Of a stretch of 64,000 nt of DNA, positions 28,992 through 37,852 are shown piece after piece. The position numbers and the translations under genes were made by a program. The stretch comes from Agrobacterium sp. a22-2. GTDB taxonomy: Bacteria > Pseudomonadota > Alphaproteobacteria > Rhizobiales > Rhizobiaceae. The notes under the pieces are model-generated. The model did not search any database and was not told the DNA's origin. It saw nothing but the letters and a program-made list of their open reading frames with translations. The stretch covers positions 215,472 through 279,471 of the forward strand of contig NZ_JAAXMM010000008.1 in the NCBI RefSeq assembly GCF_012276985.1. The letters are read 5' to 3'. Position 1 is the first letter of the stretch. Every line of letters starts with the position of its first letter.

Positions 28992-30029
28992 ATGACGATT
29001 TTGACGAGACGGCAGACACTGGCAGGCATGGGCGCCTTGGCCGGGGCTTCGTTCTTCGGCTTACCGGCCGGGGCGCAGCAGAAGACGCTGGTGGTGCCGA
29101 CGCTGGGCGGCGCCTGGGAACAGTTTTGGCGCACATCGCTGGTGCCGTCCTTCAGCGAGAAGAGCGGTGCGGCGGTAACGCTCGATGCCGGCAACGGCCG
29201 CGTCTGGAGCGCCAATCTGCGCGCCGCCGGCGTGGAAAAGCCGCCCTATTCCTTTGTGATGACCAACGAGGCCTTTGCCTCCAGCCTGCGCAAGGAAGGC
29301 TTTTTCGAAAAGCTCGACCTGACGAAGCTGCCGCATTATGCGGATCTCTATCCGCTAGCCAAGAAGACTGACGATTGGGGCGCCGTCGCCATGGTCTCGC
29401 CGATCGGCCTTGCCTATCGCACCGATCTCGTCAAGACGCCGCCGAAGAGCTGGAAAGACCTCTGGGACAATCCGGAATTCCAGGGTCGCATCGGCCTTTA
29501 TAATTTTGCCAATACCGCCGGCAAGATGGAACTGATGCTGTTCTCCAAGATCTTCGGCAAGGACCAGTACGATATCGATGCCGGCTTTGCCGCGCTCGAG
29601 AAGCTCGGGTCGGTCATCCAGGCGGATTTCAATCTGTCGACGGGCATTGCCGCCGGCGAATTCATCGTCGCCCCGTTCGATTTCGGCGAGGTGGCGCGCC
29701 TGCGCAAGCAGGGCCTGCCGATCGACATCATCATTCCGGAAGAAGGCATGCTGATGTTCGACCAGACGCTGAACATCCTGGCCCATGCGCCGGAAAAGGA
29801 ACTGGCCTACGAATATGCCAACTTCATGCTGGCGCCGGAAACCCAGACCCTGCTGATGAAGGAATTCTTCGTTTCGCCGACCAATTCCAAGGTCATCGTG
29901 CCGGACGATCTGAAGGCCGACGTGCCGATCTCAGGCCCTGAGATGGACAAGATCCTGACCTGGGACTGGGGCTTCATGAACGAGAAGCAGGGCGCATTTG
30001 CCGAGACCTGGGCAAAGACCGTCAAGTGA
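28992..30029 (+). CDS. PotD-type ABC transporter substrate-binding protein
   Basis: A 345-residue extracellular solute-binding protein of the spermidine/putrescine family. It starts MTILTRRQTLAGMGALAGA, with a twin-arginine-like pair before the hydrophobic signal core and a likely cleavage near GAQQ. GGAWEQFWRTSLVPSF and WKDLWDNPEFQGRIGLYNF are typical. The ATG at 28992 follows AGGGGAA. It lies 55 bp after the dioxygenase gene and before the ATPase. Polyamine annotation is by family only; neighbours suggest a nucleobase- or nucleoside-related ligand. Confidence 0.86.
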   Translation: MTILTRRQTLAGMGALAGASFFGLPAGAQQKTLVVPTLGGAWEQFWRTSLVPSFSEKSGAAVTLDAGNGRVWSANLRAAGVEKPPYSFVMTNEAFASSLRKEGFFEKLDLTKLPHYADLYPLAKKTDDWGAVAMVSPIGLAYRTDLVKTPPKSWKDLWDNPEFQGRIGLYNFANTAGKMELMLFSKIFGKDQYDIDAGFAALEKLGSVIQADFNLSTGIAAGEFIVAPFDFGEVARLRKQGLPIDIIIPEEGMLMFDQTLNILAHAPEKELAYEYANFMLAPETQTLLMKEFFVSPTNSKVIVPDDLKADVPISGPEMDKILTWDWGFMNEKQGAFAETWAKTVK

Positions 30030-30082
30030 TATCACGTGCAGGGCGGGGCGCCGGACCATGAGGGTCCAGCCGCGTCCGCAGG

Positions 30083-30111
30083 CCAGGCCGGCCGTCCCAA
30101 CGCCGGCCTGG
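30083..30111 (+). promoter_or_regulatory. Intercistronic hairpin after the first PotD-type gene
   Basis: CCAGGCCGGC (30083-30092) pairs perfectly with GCCGGCCTGG (30102-30111) around a 9-nt loop, in the 158-bp spacer between binding protein and ATPase genes. No T-run follows. It is likely an mRNA-stabilising or partial attenuation structure. Confidence 0.65.
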
Positions 30112-30187
30112 TCCTTCGTCTCCGGTGGGGTTCGTGCAGGGCAAAGGCCTTTTGGTCATCCGGCATTCAAGTGGAAAGTTGAGCGAT

Positions 30188-31255
30188 ATGACAGAGGTTA
30201 GCATCGAAGCGCTGACCAAGGACTACGGTGCATCGCGGGCCGTCGATGGAATCTCGATCCTGATCCGCGAGGGCGAGTTCATTTCGCTGCTCGGTCCGTC
30301 GGGATGCGGCAAGACCACGACGCTGAAGATGATTGCCGGCTTCGAGGAGGTTTCGGGCGGAGCCATCCGTTTCGACGGCAACGACGTCGTGCATGTGCCG
30401 GCCGAACGGCGCGACATCGGCATGGTCTTTCAGAACTACGCCCTCTTTCCGCATATGACGGTTGCCGGCAATCTCGCCTTCGGGCTTGAGATGCGCAAGG
30501 TGCCGAAGGCGGCGATGCAGGAGCGGATCGCCCGCGTGCTCGACATGGTGCAGTTGACCGATTATGCCGACCGCTATCCGCGCCAGCTGTCCGGCGGCCA
30601 GCAGCAGCGGGTGGCACTGGCCCGCGCCCTGGTGATCGAGCCGAAGATTCTGCTGCTCGACGAACCGCTGGCCAATCTCGATGCCAAGCTGCGCGAGGAA
30701 ATGCGGATCTTTATCCGCGATATCCAGCGTCGGGTCGGCATCACTACGGTCTATGTCACCCATGACCAGGCCGAAGCGATGACCATGTCGGATCGCGTCG
30801 TAGTGATGTTCGGCGGTACGATCGCCCAGATCGGCAGCCCTTCGGACATTTACGAGCGTCCTGCCAGCACGGAAGTGGCGAAATTCGTCGGCCAGGTCAA
30901 CCTGATCGAGGCCCGTGTGCTGCACAGCGCCGGTGCCGGTCACGTGGCGGTGGCGACCGAATTCGGTGAACTGGAGATTCCGGCGGGTGGTTCGCTTGCC
31001 GAAGGAAGCATGTTGACGCTGGCCCTGCGTCCCGAGGCGGTCGAGATTGCTGCGGCCGCTGGCGAAGGGCCCGGCATTCCGGCGACGGTTCTATCCAGCT
31101 ACTATTCCGGCAGCCTGGTCGATTACCGGCTGCGACTTGCCAGCGGCCACGAGATTGACGTGCAGACATTTCCGCGCCACCGGTTCGATGATGGCGCCAT
31201 GGTCCGTATCCATGCTCCGGCGGACCGCTTCTGGCCAGTGGAGAAACGGGCATGA
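30188..31255 (+). CDS. PotA-type ABC transporter ATP-binding protein
   Basis: A 355-residue ATPase of the polyamine/iron/sulfate importer family. Walker A is GPSGCGKTT, signature LSGGQQQRVALARAL, Walker B ILLLDEPLANLDAK, and a C-terminal TOBE domain covers about residues 270-350 (LALRPEAVEI). I start at ATG 30188 (MTEVSIEAL), 158 bp after the binding-protein gene. Its stop overlaps the permease start by 4 bp. Confidence 0.92.
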   Translation: MTEVSIEALTKDYGASRAVDGISILIREGEFISLLGPSGCGKTTTLKMIAGFEEVSGGAIRFDGNDVVHVPAERRDIGMVFQNYALFPHMTVAGNLAFGLEMRKVPKAAMQERIARVLDMVQLTDYADRYPRQLSGGQQQRVALARALVIEPKILLLDEPLANLDAKLREEMRIFIRDIQRRVGITTVYVTHDQAEAMTMSDRVVVMFGGTIAQIGSPSDIYERPASTEVAKFVGQVNLIEARVLHSAGAGHVAVATEFGELEIPAGGSLAEGSMLTLALRPEAVEIAAAAGEGPGIPATVLSSYYSGSLVDYRLRLASGHEIDVQTFPRHRFDDGAMVRIHAPADRFWPVEKRA

Positions 31256-32112
31256 TGTCGCCGCGTCTGGCCCGGCTTGCGCCACATTTGCTGATCCTGC
31301 CGGCGGCCATCCTGCTGTTCGCCTTCATCGTGCTGCCTTATGCAACGATCGTCGTCATGAGTTTTCGGACGCCGGGGCAGGGTACGCCTTACGGGGAGGG
31401 GTTCACGCTCCTCAACTATATCCGCTTCCTGTCGGATACGTTCTATCTGCAGCAGACCTTCAACACGCTGGCGATCGGCTTCGTGACGACGGTGCTCTGC
31501 CTGCTGCTCGGCTTTCCCGTTGCCTGGCAGCTGGCGCGCGGCGGCACGCGGTTTCGCGGCCTTGCCTATGGCGTCGTGCTGTCGCCGCTGCTGGTCGGCA
31601 TCGTCATCCGCAGCTATGGCTGGACCATCTTGCTCGGCAATAACGGCATCATCAACCGCTCGCTGCTGAGCCTCGGGATCGTCGACCGGCCGGTGGGACT
31701 GATGTACAATTCGCTCGGCATCGTGATCGCCCTGGTGCATGTCTTCCTGCCCTTCATGATCCTGCCGATCATGAGCGCCATCCAGGGTATCGATCCGTCG
31801 CTGGAGGCCGCCGCCCGATCGCTCGGCGCGCAGCGCGCCACGGCTTTCCGGCGCATCGTGCTGCCGCTTGCCATGCCCGGCATTCAGGCCGGCTGTATCC
31901 TTGTCTTCGTCCTGTCGCTCAGCGCCTATGTGACGCCGTCGCTGATTGGCGGCTCCAAGGTCAAGACCATGGCGGTCGCCACGGTCGATGCGCTGGTCGA
32001 CACGTTCCAATGGCCGTTCGGCTCGGCTCTTGCCTTATCCCTGGCGGTGACCGGCGGGCTGATCGTGATCGTCTTTACCTTCGCAACCCGCATGAAATGG
32101 AAGGCGAACTGA
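31252..32112 (+). CDS. PotB-type ABC transporter permease
   Basis: A 286-residue permease with six or so hydrophobic segments and the EAA loop SLEAAARSLGAQRATAFRRIVLPLAMPG at about residues 183-210. LSPLLVGIVIRSYGWTILLG is the family hallmark. It overlaps the ATPase gene by 4 bp and the next permease gene by 1 bp (TGATG). Confidence 0.92.
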   Translation: MMSPRLARLAPHLLILPAAILLFAFIVLPYATIVVMSFRTPGQGTPYGEGFTLLNYIRFLSDTFYLQQTFNTLAIGFVTTVLCLLLGFPVAWQLARGGTRFRGLAYGVVLSPLLVGIVIRSYGWTILLGNNGIINRSLLSLGIVDRPVGLMYNSLGIVIALVHVFLPFMILPIMSAIQGIDPSLEAAARSLGAQRATAFRRIVLPLAMPGIQAGCILVFVLSLSAYVTPSLIGGSKVKTMAVATVDALVDTFQWPFGSALALSLAVTGGLIVIVFTFATRMKWKAN

Positions 32113-32894
32113 TGTCTCGGGGCTTTTTCACTGTCTATTGCCTGATCATCTATGCCTTCCTGCTAGCGCCCATTTTGGTTGTCGTCGGCGCCTCGTTCAA
32201 TGCCGGTTCTTTCCTGACCTTTCCGCCGCAGGGCCTGTCGTTGCGCTGGTATGGCGTGTTCTTCCAGAACGAAGTGTTCCTGCGCGCCATCCGGACGTCT
32301 CTGTGGGTCGCTGCGGTTTCGACGGTTGTTTCCGGCGTCATCGGGACCATGGCGGCCATCTATTTCGTGCAGCATGCGGGAAGGCTCAAGGAAACCGTGC
32401 GCATCGCCATGCTGGCGCCGCTGCTGCTGCCGGAAGTGCTCACCGCGATTTCGCTGCTGTTCTTCGTCTATACCATCGGCATCGGCACCCAGACGCCATT
32501 CGCGATGCTGGTCGGCCATGTGCTGATCACGCTGCCCTTCGTCTTCATCAACGTAACGACGTCGCTGGAATCCTACGATCCGGCATGGAGCATGGCGGCG
32601 CGGAGCCTTGGCGCCGGCCCCTTCACGCGCTTTCGCCGCATCATGCTGCCCTTGATCAAGCCCGGAGTGATCGGCGGCTGCCTGTTCGCCTTCATCATCT
32701 CCTTCGACATCTTCACCATCTCGTTCATGCTGAAGAGTGTCGGCACCTCGACCCTGCCGATCCAGCTCTACGACTACCTGCGCACCAATTTCACGCCGGA
32801 GGCCGCGGCCGTCTCGACATTGTCGGTGGCGCTGACAATCGTTGTTGTGGTCGTGTCGGAGAAGGTTCTGGGCCTGCGCATCCATCGCTTCTGA
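32112..32894 (+). CDS. PotC-type ABC transporter permease
   Basis: A 260-residue permease, second of the pair. The EAA loop is YDPAWSMAARSLGAGPFTRFRRIMLPLIKPG (about residues 155-185). SFNAGSFLTFPPQGLSLRWY at the periplasmic start is typical for PotC. I start at ATG 32112, sharing one base with the preceding stop. It ends the dioxygenase-transporter operon. Confidence 0.92.
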   Translation: MSRGFFTVYCLIIYAFLLAPILVVVGASFNAGSFLTFPPQGLSLRWYGVFFQNEVFLRAIRTSLWVAAVSTVVSGVIGTMAAIYFVQHAGRLKETVRIAMLAPLLLPEVLTAISLLFFVYTIGIGTQTPFAMLVGHVLITLPFVFINVTTSLESYDPAWSMAARSLGAGPFTRFRRIMLPLIKPGVIGGCLFAFIISFDIFTISFMLKSVGTSTLPIQLYDYLRTNFTPEAAAVSTLSVALTIVVVVVSEKVLGLRIHRF

Positions 32895-32995
32895 TTGCAT
32901 GGCGGCGTCGCTTTTGGTCCTCATCGGGTGGATCTCGCCCAACAGACTGCAACGGCGAGATGGCGGAACCTGCATTCCAGCGCCTTGATTCGACT

Positions 32996-33039
32996 GTGCC
33001 GGACGCTATGTCCCCGACAGGATGGATAGCGTCCGGCAC
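32996..33039 (+). promoter_or_regulatory. 14-bp perfect hairpin directly before the sensor gene's ribosome binding site
   Basis: GTGCCGGACGCTAT (32996-33009) is complementary to ATAGCGTCCGGCAC (33026-33039) with a 16-nt loop. The Shine-Dalgarno GGGAGG (33040-33045) begins at the next base and the ATG is at 33050. It could be the terminator of the transporter operon (no T-run) or a structure in the sensor's leader that affects translation. Confidence 0.7.
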
Positions 33040-33049
33040 GGGAGGCTTT

Positions 33050-34177
33050 ATGGCGCGAAAGAAACACCGTCGCACGGCTCCGACACTGATTACGGTTACC
33101 TTCGTCTTCGTGGCGGCGAGCGCCGTTGTGGTTGGCGTGCTGTTTTTCGTGCTGATGCGGGAGAGATTCGACAGCTATCAGCGCGACGTTATGATTTCGG
33201 CCATCGGCACGAGAGCCGAGGGCGTTCAGACGGCCTTTGCCCATGCCCTATTCGAGCAGTGGAGCCGCTTGCGGCATCTGTCCGGTGTCATCGGTGATCA
33301 CGACGCCGCGGCGATTGCCATGACACTCGATACGATCGTTGGCGACGGTAGCCAGATTTCCTGGGGTGGCTACGCCAATGTTGACGGTACGATCCTGGCG
33401 GCCTCCGGCAATCTTCTGGTCGGGGCAGACGTTTCGTCCAGGCCGTGGTTTCAGGAGGGGCTGGAGGGCCCCTATGCGGGAGACGTTCACGACGCCGTTC
33501 TGCTGGCCGAGAAACTGGGTTCGTCAAAGGACTCGCTGCCACGATTCCTGGATCTGGCAATGCCCGTGCGGGATGGCAACGGCGAGATCCGGGGGGTTCT
33601 CGGCCTGCATTTGAATGCCGACTGGGCGGCTTCCTATATCAAGGATATCGCAGACGCGCTCGACATCGATGTCTATCTTGTCAACGAGAACGGAACGGTC
33701 GTCATCGCCTCGGACGATGCCCACCATGGCAGTCTCGACATTCCCAGCATGCGGGCCGCACGGACGGGTGCGGCTGCCAGCTATCTTGAACGCTGGCCGG
33801 ACGGACGGATGTATTTCAGCGCCACGGTTCCCGAGGTCGGTTACCGGGAGCTTCCCTCTTTCGGGTGGAGCCTTGTGGCGCGCATACCGGCCGAAGCTTT
33901 CCTCGCGCCGCAGGAGAATTTCTCCGAACGCATGATATTCTATCTGGTCAGTTTTGGCGTCATGCTGATTCTGATGACGCTGATCTTCATTCAGTTCTTC
34001 ATCCGGCCGATCAGCACCTTGTCGCGCAACGCCAGGAAGATCGCCGACGGCATCGACGTCTATCCCTATGAGCCGACCAGGACCAGCGAATTGCGGGCAC
34101 TCAGCGGCGCCTTGGCGCGGCTGCAGAGCCGGTTGCATCGGCACAACCAGTCTGGCGACCGCGACCCTTCAGGATGA
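33050..34177 (+). CDS. Membrane sensor with dCache domain and HAMP, no output domain
   Basis: A 375-residue protein: N-terminal membrane segment (about 12-36), a periplasmic double-Cache region (about 40-290; GGYANVDGTILAASG, VSSRPWFQEGLEG, FLDLAMPVRDGNGEIRGVLGLHLNADW), a second membrane segment (about 295-318) and a HAMP-like stretch (RPISTLSRNARKIADG) ending about residue 370. No GGDEF, EAL, kinase or methyl-accepting domain follows; the frame stops. I start at 33050 behind GGGAGG. Its last 9 bp overlap the 3' end of the convergent glucan synthase gene. It may be a truncated cyclase or chemoreceptor, or a stand-alone sensor that acts by contact. Confidence 0.8.
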   Translation: MARKKHRRTAPTLITVTFVFVAASAVVVGVLFFVLMRERFDSYQRDVMISAIGTRAEGVQTAFAHALFEQWSRLRHLSGVIGDHDAAAIAMTLDTIVGDGSQISWGGYANVDGTILAASGNLLVGADVSSRPWFQEGLEGPYAGDVHDAVLLAEKLGSSKDSLPRFLDLAMPVRDGNGEIRGVLGLHLNADWAASYIKDIADALDIDVYLVNENGTVVIASDDAHHGSLDIPSMRAARTGAAASYLERWPDGRMYFSATVPEVGYRELPSFGWSLVARIPAEAFLAPQENFSERMIFYLVSFGVMLILMTLIFIQFFIRPISTLSRNARKIADGIDVYPYEPTRTSELRALSGALARLQSRLHRHNQSGDRDPSG

Positions 34178-36139
34178 GCGGGACCCGACCAGAAGATCGT
34201 GGATGATGGCGCTGATCCGCGTCCGGGTCACGCCGGGAGCATTGCCCTCGGCGTAGAGTTTGCGTAGCAGGGCCTCATACTGGACCTCGGTGGTTTCCAG
34301 CGAAAGCCTTCCTCCGTCCGGCGTCGTCTCGATAACGAATGCCGATATGTCGCCAATGCCGCGCAAGGCGATCAGGACCGCCGATCCGGTCTGCAGCGTG
34401 ACGCCGCGCACGCGGGCGGATTCCTGAGTCAGTTCCGTGACCCAAACCCTGTGCAGCCCGTCGTCGATGCGCATCAACGACCTCTGGGGGCGATCATCGA
34501 GATGGGTCTCGACACGCGGCATCTCGATGCAGACCATCACGGTTACCAGGAGCGTCGCGACATTGTAGATGCTCCAGAACAGCACCACGATCTTTCCGTC
34601 TCCGGCGTCGTTGAAGGCAAAGCTGTCGAAGACAATCCCGAGGAACATGCCGGCGACCGTCAGCACAAGGAGAACCAAGAAGGGCCACATCAGCCGCCAT
34701 TGAACGATGACCCTAGTCCGGTCCCCACCTTTTGCCGTTACGCTGAACGCATGGTTGGCAGGGCTCAATAGGCCCGACCAGGTTGCCCGTATGATGGGGA
34801 CGGCACACAGCAACTTGCTGACATCGTTGACAATCGGGATGACGAGGCCACCGGAGATGAAGTTCAGGACAAAAAGCGTCCAGATGAAATAGACGCCGAA
34901 ATAGGCGATGACCTCCGGCACCGTGGCGTAGACGGCGGTGATGTCCAGATACCAATAGAACAGAGGGTAGACGAGGGCGGCCAGCCGGAATGGATAACTC
35001 GTCATCCAGTACAGCATGCTGTCGATGACGCTCCAGCGGTCTCGCAGGCGAAGCTTGGCTTTCGATAAAGGCCCGTGTCCACTGCGGGCGATCTGCATCA
35101 GTCCCAGACACCACCGGGACCGCTGCGTCACATATTCCTTCAATCCCTCAGGCGCGAGGCCTTCGGTCAATGGCTCGTTGAGATAGACCGTGTGCCAGCC
35201 CTTTTCCTCAAGCGTCAGCGTCAGCAGGAAATCCTCCGTGACGCTTTGTATCGGGAAGCCGCCGACATCGCAGACCGCCTGCCATCGCACGACCGAGGAG
35301 GTGCCGCAGCAGAAAGCCATGCCCCAGCCGTCGCGGCTTGGCTGCAGGTGGTCGAAGAAAAAGCGCTGTTCGTCTGGATAGGATCTGCTGAGGCCGAGAT
35401 TGTGCTGGATCGGGTCCGGATTGAAGAAATGTTGCGGGGTCTGCACCAGGCCGACGCTCTGTTCATGGAACAGGGCCAGGCACCTGCTCAGGAAATTGCG
35501 GTGTGGTACGAAATCCGCGTCCAGCACGGCGATAAAGTCCGGCGGCGCGTCGGATTCTCGCAGCCGTTCCAGCGCATGGTTGATGTTTCCAGCCTTTGAG
35601 CCTTTGTTGTCGGGGCGGCGCATGTAGATGACCTTCTGATCGGAGCAGAAGTCGCGGAGCCAATCGCGCCGACCGTCATCCAGCACATAGACCTTCAGCC
35701 TGTCATGGTCGAGCGCCTTGGCACCGGCAATCGTGCGTGCCAGCACGCCCCGTTCCTCGTTATAGGTTGCGATCAGAACCGCAACGCTTGGTGCTGGCTC
35801 CGGCTGCCACCAGCCCCTGTTGGCGGTTGCCTCCGGGCTTCGGTCCTTGCGGCGCATCAGGATGACGAATGCGCTGAAAGACGAGATCAGCGAGGCCGCC
35901 TCGAGCAGAAAGAAGGTCCAGCTGAAAAAGCAGTTCCATGTGAAGCCGAGGGGGGCAAGCGTTTCCGTCGCCCGCCAGGCGAGATATCGCATGGCAAGCA
36001 GAATGGCGATCGTGAAGAGAGCGGAGCGATGGAGAACGTTGTCCGATTTGAGGATCAGGGACGCGACCAGCGAGGCACCGAATGCCATGGCGAGCATAGC
36101 GAAACTCAACTGCAATTCGCTTGGATACAGCTGGAACAT
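34169..36139 (-). CDS. bgsA: BgsA/CrdS-like family-2 beta-glucan synthase
   Basis: A 656-residue membrane glycosyltransferase. The GT2 motifs are intact: ATYNEER, DDG at 154-156, DAD at 207-209, TED at 301-303 and QRSRW at 339-343. Hydrophobic segments flank the catalytic core. The C-terminal region (about 552-620) has an RSLMR that resembles the RxxxR of PilZ, but the following D/NxSxxG motif is degenerate (QESARV). Sinorhizobium BgsA, which makes mixed-linkage beta-glucan under c-di-GMP control, and curdlan synthase CrdS are close in length and layout. The upstream HlyD-like gene favours BgsA. Confidence 0.8.
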   Translation of the reverse strand: MFQLYPSELQLSFAMLAMAFGASLVASLILKSDNVLHRSALFTIAILLAMRYLAWRATETLAPLGFTWNCFFSWTFFLLEAASLISSFSAFVILMRRKDRSPEATANRGWWQPEPAPSVAVLIATYNEERGVLARTIAGAKALDHDRLKVYVLDDGRRDWLRDFCSDQKVIYMRRPDNKGSKAGNINHALERLRESDAPPDFIAVLDADFVPHRNFLSRCLALFHEQSVGLVQTPQHFFNPDPIQHNLGLSRSYPDEQRFFFDHLQPSRDGWGMAFCCGTSSVVRWQAVCDVGGFPIQSVTEDFLLTLTLEEKGWHTVYLNEPLTEGLAPEGLKEYVTQRSRWCLGLMQIARSGHGPLSKAKLRLRDRWSVIDSMLYWMTSYPFRLAALVYPLFYWYLDITAVYATVPEVIAYFGVYFIWTLFVLNFISGGLVIPIVNDVSKLLCAVPIIRATWSGLLSPANHAFSVTAKGGDRTRVIVQWRLMWPFLVLLVLTVAGMFLGIVFDSFAFNDAGDGKIVVLFWSIYNVATLLVTVMVCIEMPRVETHLDDRPQRSLMRIDDGLHRVWVTELTQESARVRGVTLQTGSAVLIALRGIGDISAFVIETTPDGGRLSLETTEVQYEALLRKLYAEGNAPGVTRTRISAIIHDLLVGSRSS

Positions 36140-36141
36140 GA

Positions 36142-37335
36142 CTAGCGCCAGAGATCCCGCAGCCAGTCCAGCGGTCGAGCTTCAAAAAACACGCGGCCGG
36201 TCCTGCCAATGGCGCAGCGCAAACGGTTGTCGCTCAGGAGAGCGGGAACCGAAATCGCAACGTCATACCGCTCAAGATGCTGCGGGCTGGGGGCGACAGC
36301 CAGATTGTCGTAGATCGTGGCCGCGCCTGAGCCTGCCAGGCGAATGACCGCGCCGTCGAAAATCGTAGATGTGCCGGTTGGGCGGAAGCTGGCCGATTGC
36401 CCAAGGCGCAGGGTGTTGTAGGTTCGCTCGGTGACGCTGAGCGTCACGATCATGGAATCGCAGTCCACCAATTGGATGAGATTCTCGCCACGCTGCACGG
36501 TTTCGCCATCGGCTGTCTGCAGGCTCCACAGAATGCCGTTGACAGTCGATGTCAGGGCGCTATGGGTCAACCGGTTGACGCGAAGGCGTTCGGCATCGAT
36601 GCGGCGGCTGAGTACGTCCCGGATGGCCGTTTGGGCGGTCAGGCTGGCGGCCATTTCGTCTTCCTGCCAGCGGAGTTCGCTGATGCGCTGCTCCGAATAC
36701 GGGGCGTCGTTGTAGCCATCACCGAGAAAGACGCCGCGGTGTCCAGCTTCCAGGCCGATTTGAAGGGCGGACGACTGAGCCTTTGCTTTTTCCACTTCGC
36801 GCTCGGCAATCTCGACCTGGGACTGGGCCTGTTCCAACGCGCTGGTGGTTTCGATGCCAGTTGATGACAGCCTGGAAATTCTCGTCAGCGTCTGGCGGTT
36901 GAGCGCCAACTGTGCCTGCGCCACCTGCTGCGCAGCGTTGAATGCACCAAGTTCCGCTCTGAGTTGCCGCAAGCGATGGTCATGGTAGAGCAGGGCTCGG
37001 TCATTGAGGCGGGCAATGGCCTCTCTCACGGCCGTCAGGGCAGTTTGCAGCCTTGTCACTTCGGTGTCGACCTTTGCTCGTTCACCCAGCAAAGCGCTGA
37101 CCACGGCATTGTCGACGAGGGGGTCGTTCAACTGGCCAAGTTCCTGGCCTTTGCGAACTCTTATGCCCAGAACAGGCGTGTCGAGGGAGACGCGACCGGC
37201 GATCGGGGCGCGGATCGTCGAAAGGCGCGCATTCAGAAAGGCATTGGCGCTCGTACCTGCTAGCTGTTCGCCGACGATGACAAAGACGGCCAGGCCGACA
37301 AGAAGAATGCCGATCGACAGTCTTGCGAGTTTCAT
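36142..37335 (-). CDS. bgsB: BgsB-like HlyD-family membrane fusion protein
   Basis: A 397-residue periplasmic adaptor: one N-terminal membrane anchor (about 5-25), a lipoyl-like half-motif (TIRAPIAGRVSLDTPVLGIRVRKGQELGQLND), a long alpha-helical coiled coil (about 75-190), the second half (LTSTVNGILWSLQTADGETVQRGENLIQLVDC) and a beta-barrel end. I start at 37335, preceded by GGAGG; an upstream Met at 37380 is less likely. It ends 2 bp before the synthase gene. In Sinorhizobium the equivalent BgsB is needed with BgsA for mixed-linkage glucan, presumably for export. Confidence 0.8.
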   Translation of the reverse strand: MKLARLSIGILLVGLAVFVIVGEQLAGTSANAFLNARLSTIRAPIAGRVSLDTPVLGIRVRKGQELGQLNDPLVDNAVVSALLGERAKVDTEVTRLQTALTAVREAIARLNDRALLYHDHRLRQLRAELGAFNAAQQVAQAQLALNRQTLTRISRLSSTGIETTSALEQAQSQVEIAEREVEKAKAQSSALQIGLEAGHRGVFLGDGYNDAPYSEQRISELRWQEDEMAASLTAQTAIRDVLSRRIDAERLRVNRLTHSALTSTVNGILWSLQTADGETVQRGENLIQLVDCDSMIVTLSVTERTYNTLRLGQSASFRPTGTSTIFDGAVIRLAGSGAATIYDNLAVAPSPQHLERYDVAISVPALLSDNRLRCAIGRTGRVFFEARPLDWLRDLWR

Positions 37336-37852
37336 GGGGAGATCCTCCGAATTAGAGCCCCCCTGCGGCTCATGCTCCAATCATGCTAAATTAGCCTTTA
37401 GCGACAGTCGGAACACCCCGTGGCAGCGTCGAGACGTCTTCGAAGGTTAAGAAATCATGAAGAGGTGCTGAGGATTTCGTGCCTCGGCTACGTCTGCCGC
37501 ATGCCGGGGCGCTCGGCATAGCCGAGGTTGCGTCATTGCCGATCAGGCGCGAGGGCCGGGGTACTGTCCGAGATGTCGCAATAGGGGCGCAGCATACGGG
37601 AGACGTTACCCAAACCTCGAATTGCGGGCGATCTGATCTCGATGTCGAGCAGGGCCATAAGGTATTCAATGTCGATTGCAACGACATGGGGCGATATGGC
37701 AGCGTCGACCGAGCCGAAATGAGCGTGGCGAGGCGCTGCCTCAGCCGCGAGCATGGTTTGCCGTCAGGCGGGATCTGTCTTATTCTGGGATGGTTGCGAC
37801 CGACGGCGGACAGGCCGTTGGTCGCAATGGCACACATTTGGCTGTGTACAAG
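37336..37852. other. Gene-poor interval upstream of bgsB
   Basis: This 517-bp stretch has several overlapping open frames but none with a recognisable family, good start or convincing composition. A 6-bp palindrome, GCTAAA-N6-TTTAGC, at 37385-37402 lies 50 bp before the bgsB start and could be part of its control region. I see no clear promoter or terminator. Confidence 0.4.

Noticed and set aside
33009..33039. Simple Rho-independent terminator reading of the 14-bp hairpin
   Set aside because: No T-run follows and the stem touches the next gene's Shine-Dalgarno, so termination cannot be claimed; kept as regulatory structure.
32138..33049. Long N-terminal extension of the Cache sensor
   Set aside because: The upstream part is out of frame with the potC-type permease it overlaps; the sensor has its own ATG and GGGAGG at 33040-33052.
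37391..37837. Possible 148-residue gene upstream of bgsB, and a 73-residue frame at 37533-37754
   Set aside because: No family match I recognise and no convincing ribosome binding site; composition resembles shadow frames. Left as unassigned interval.
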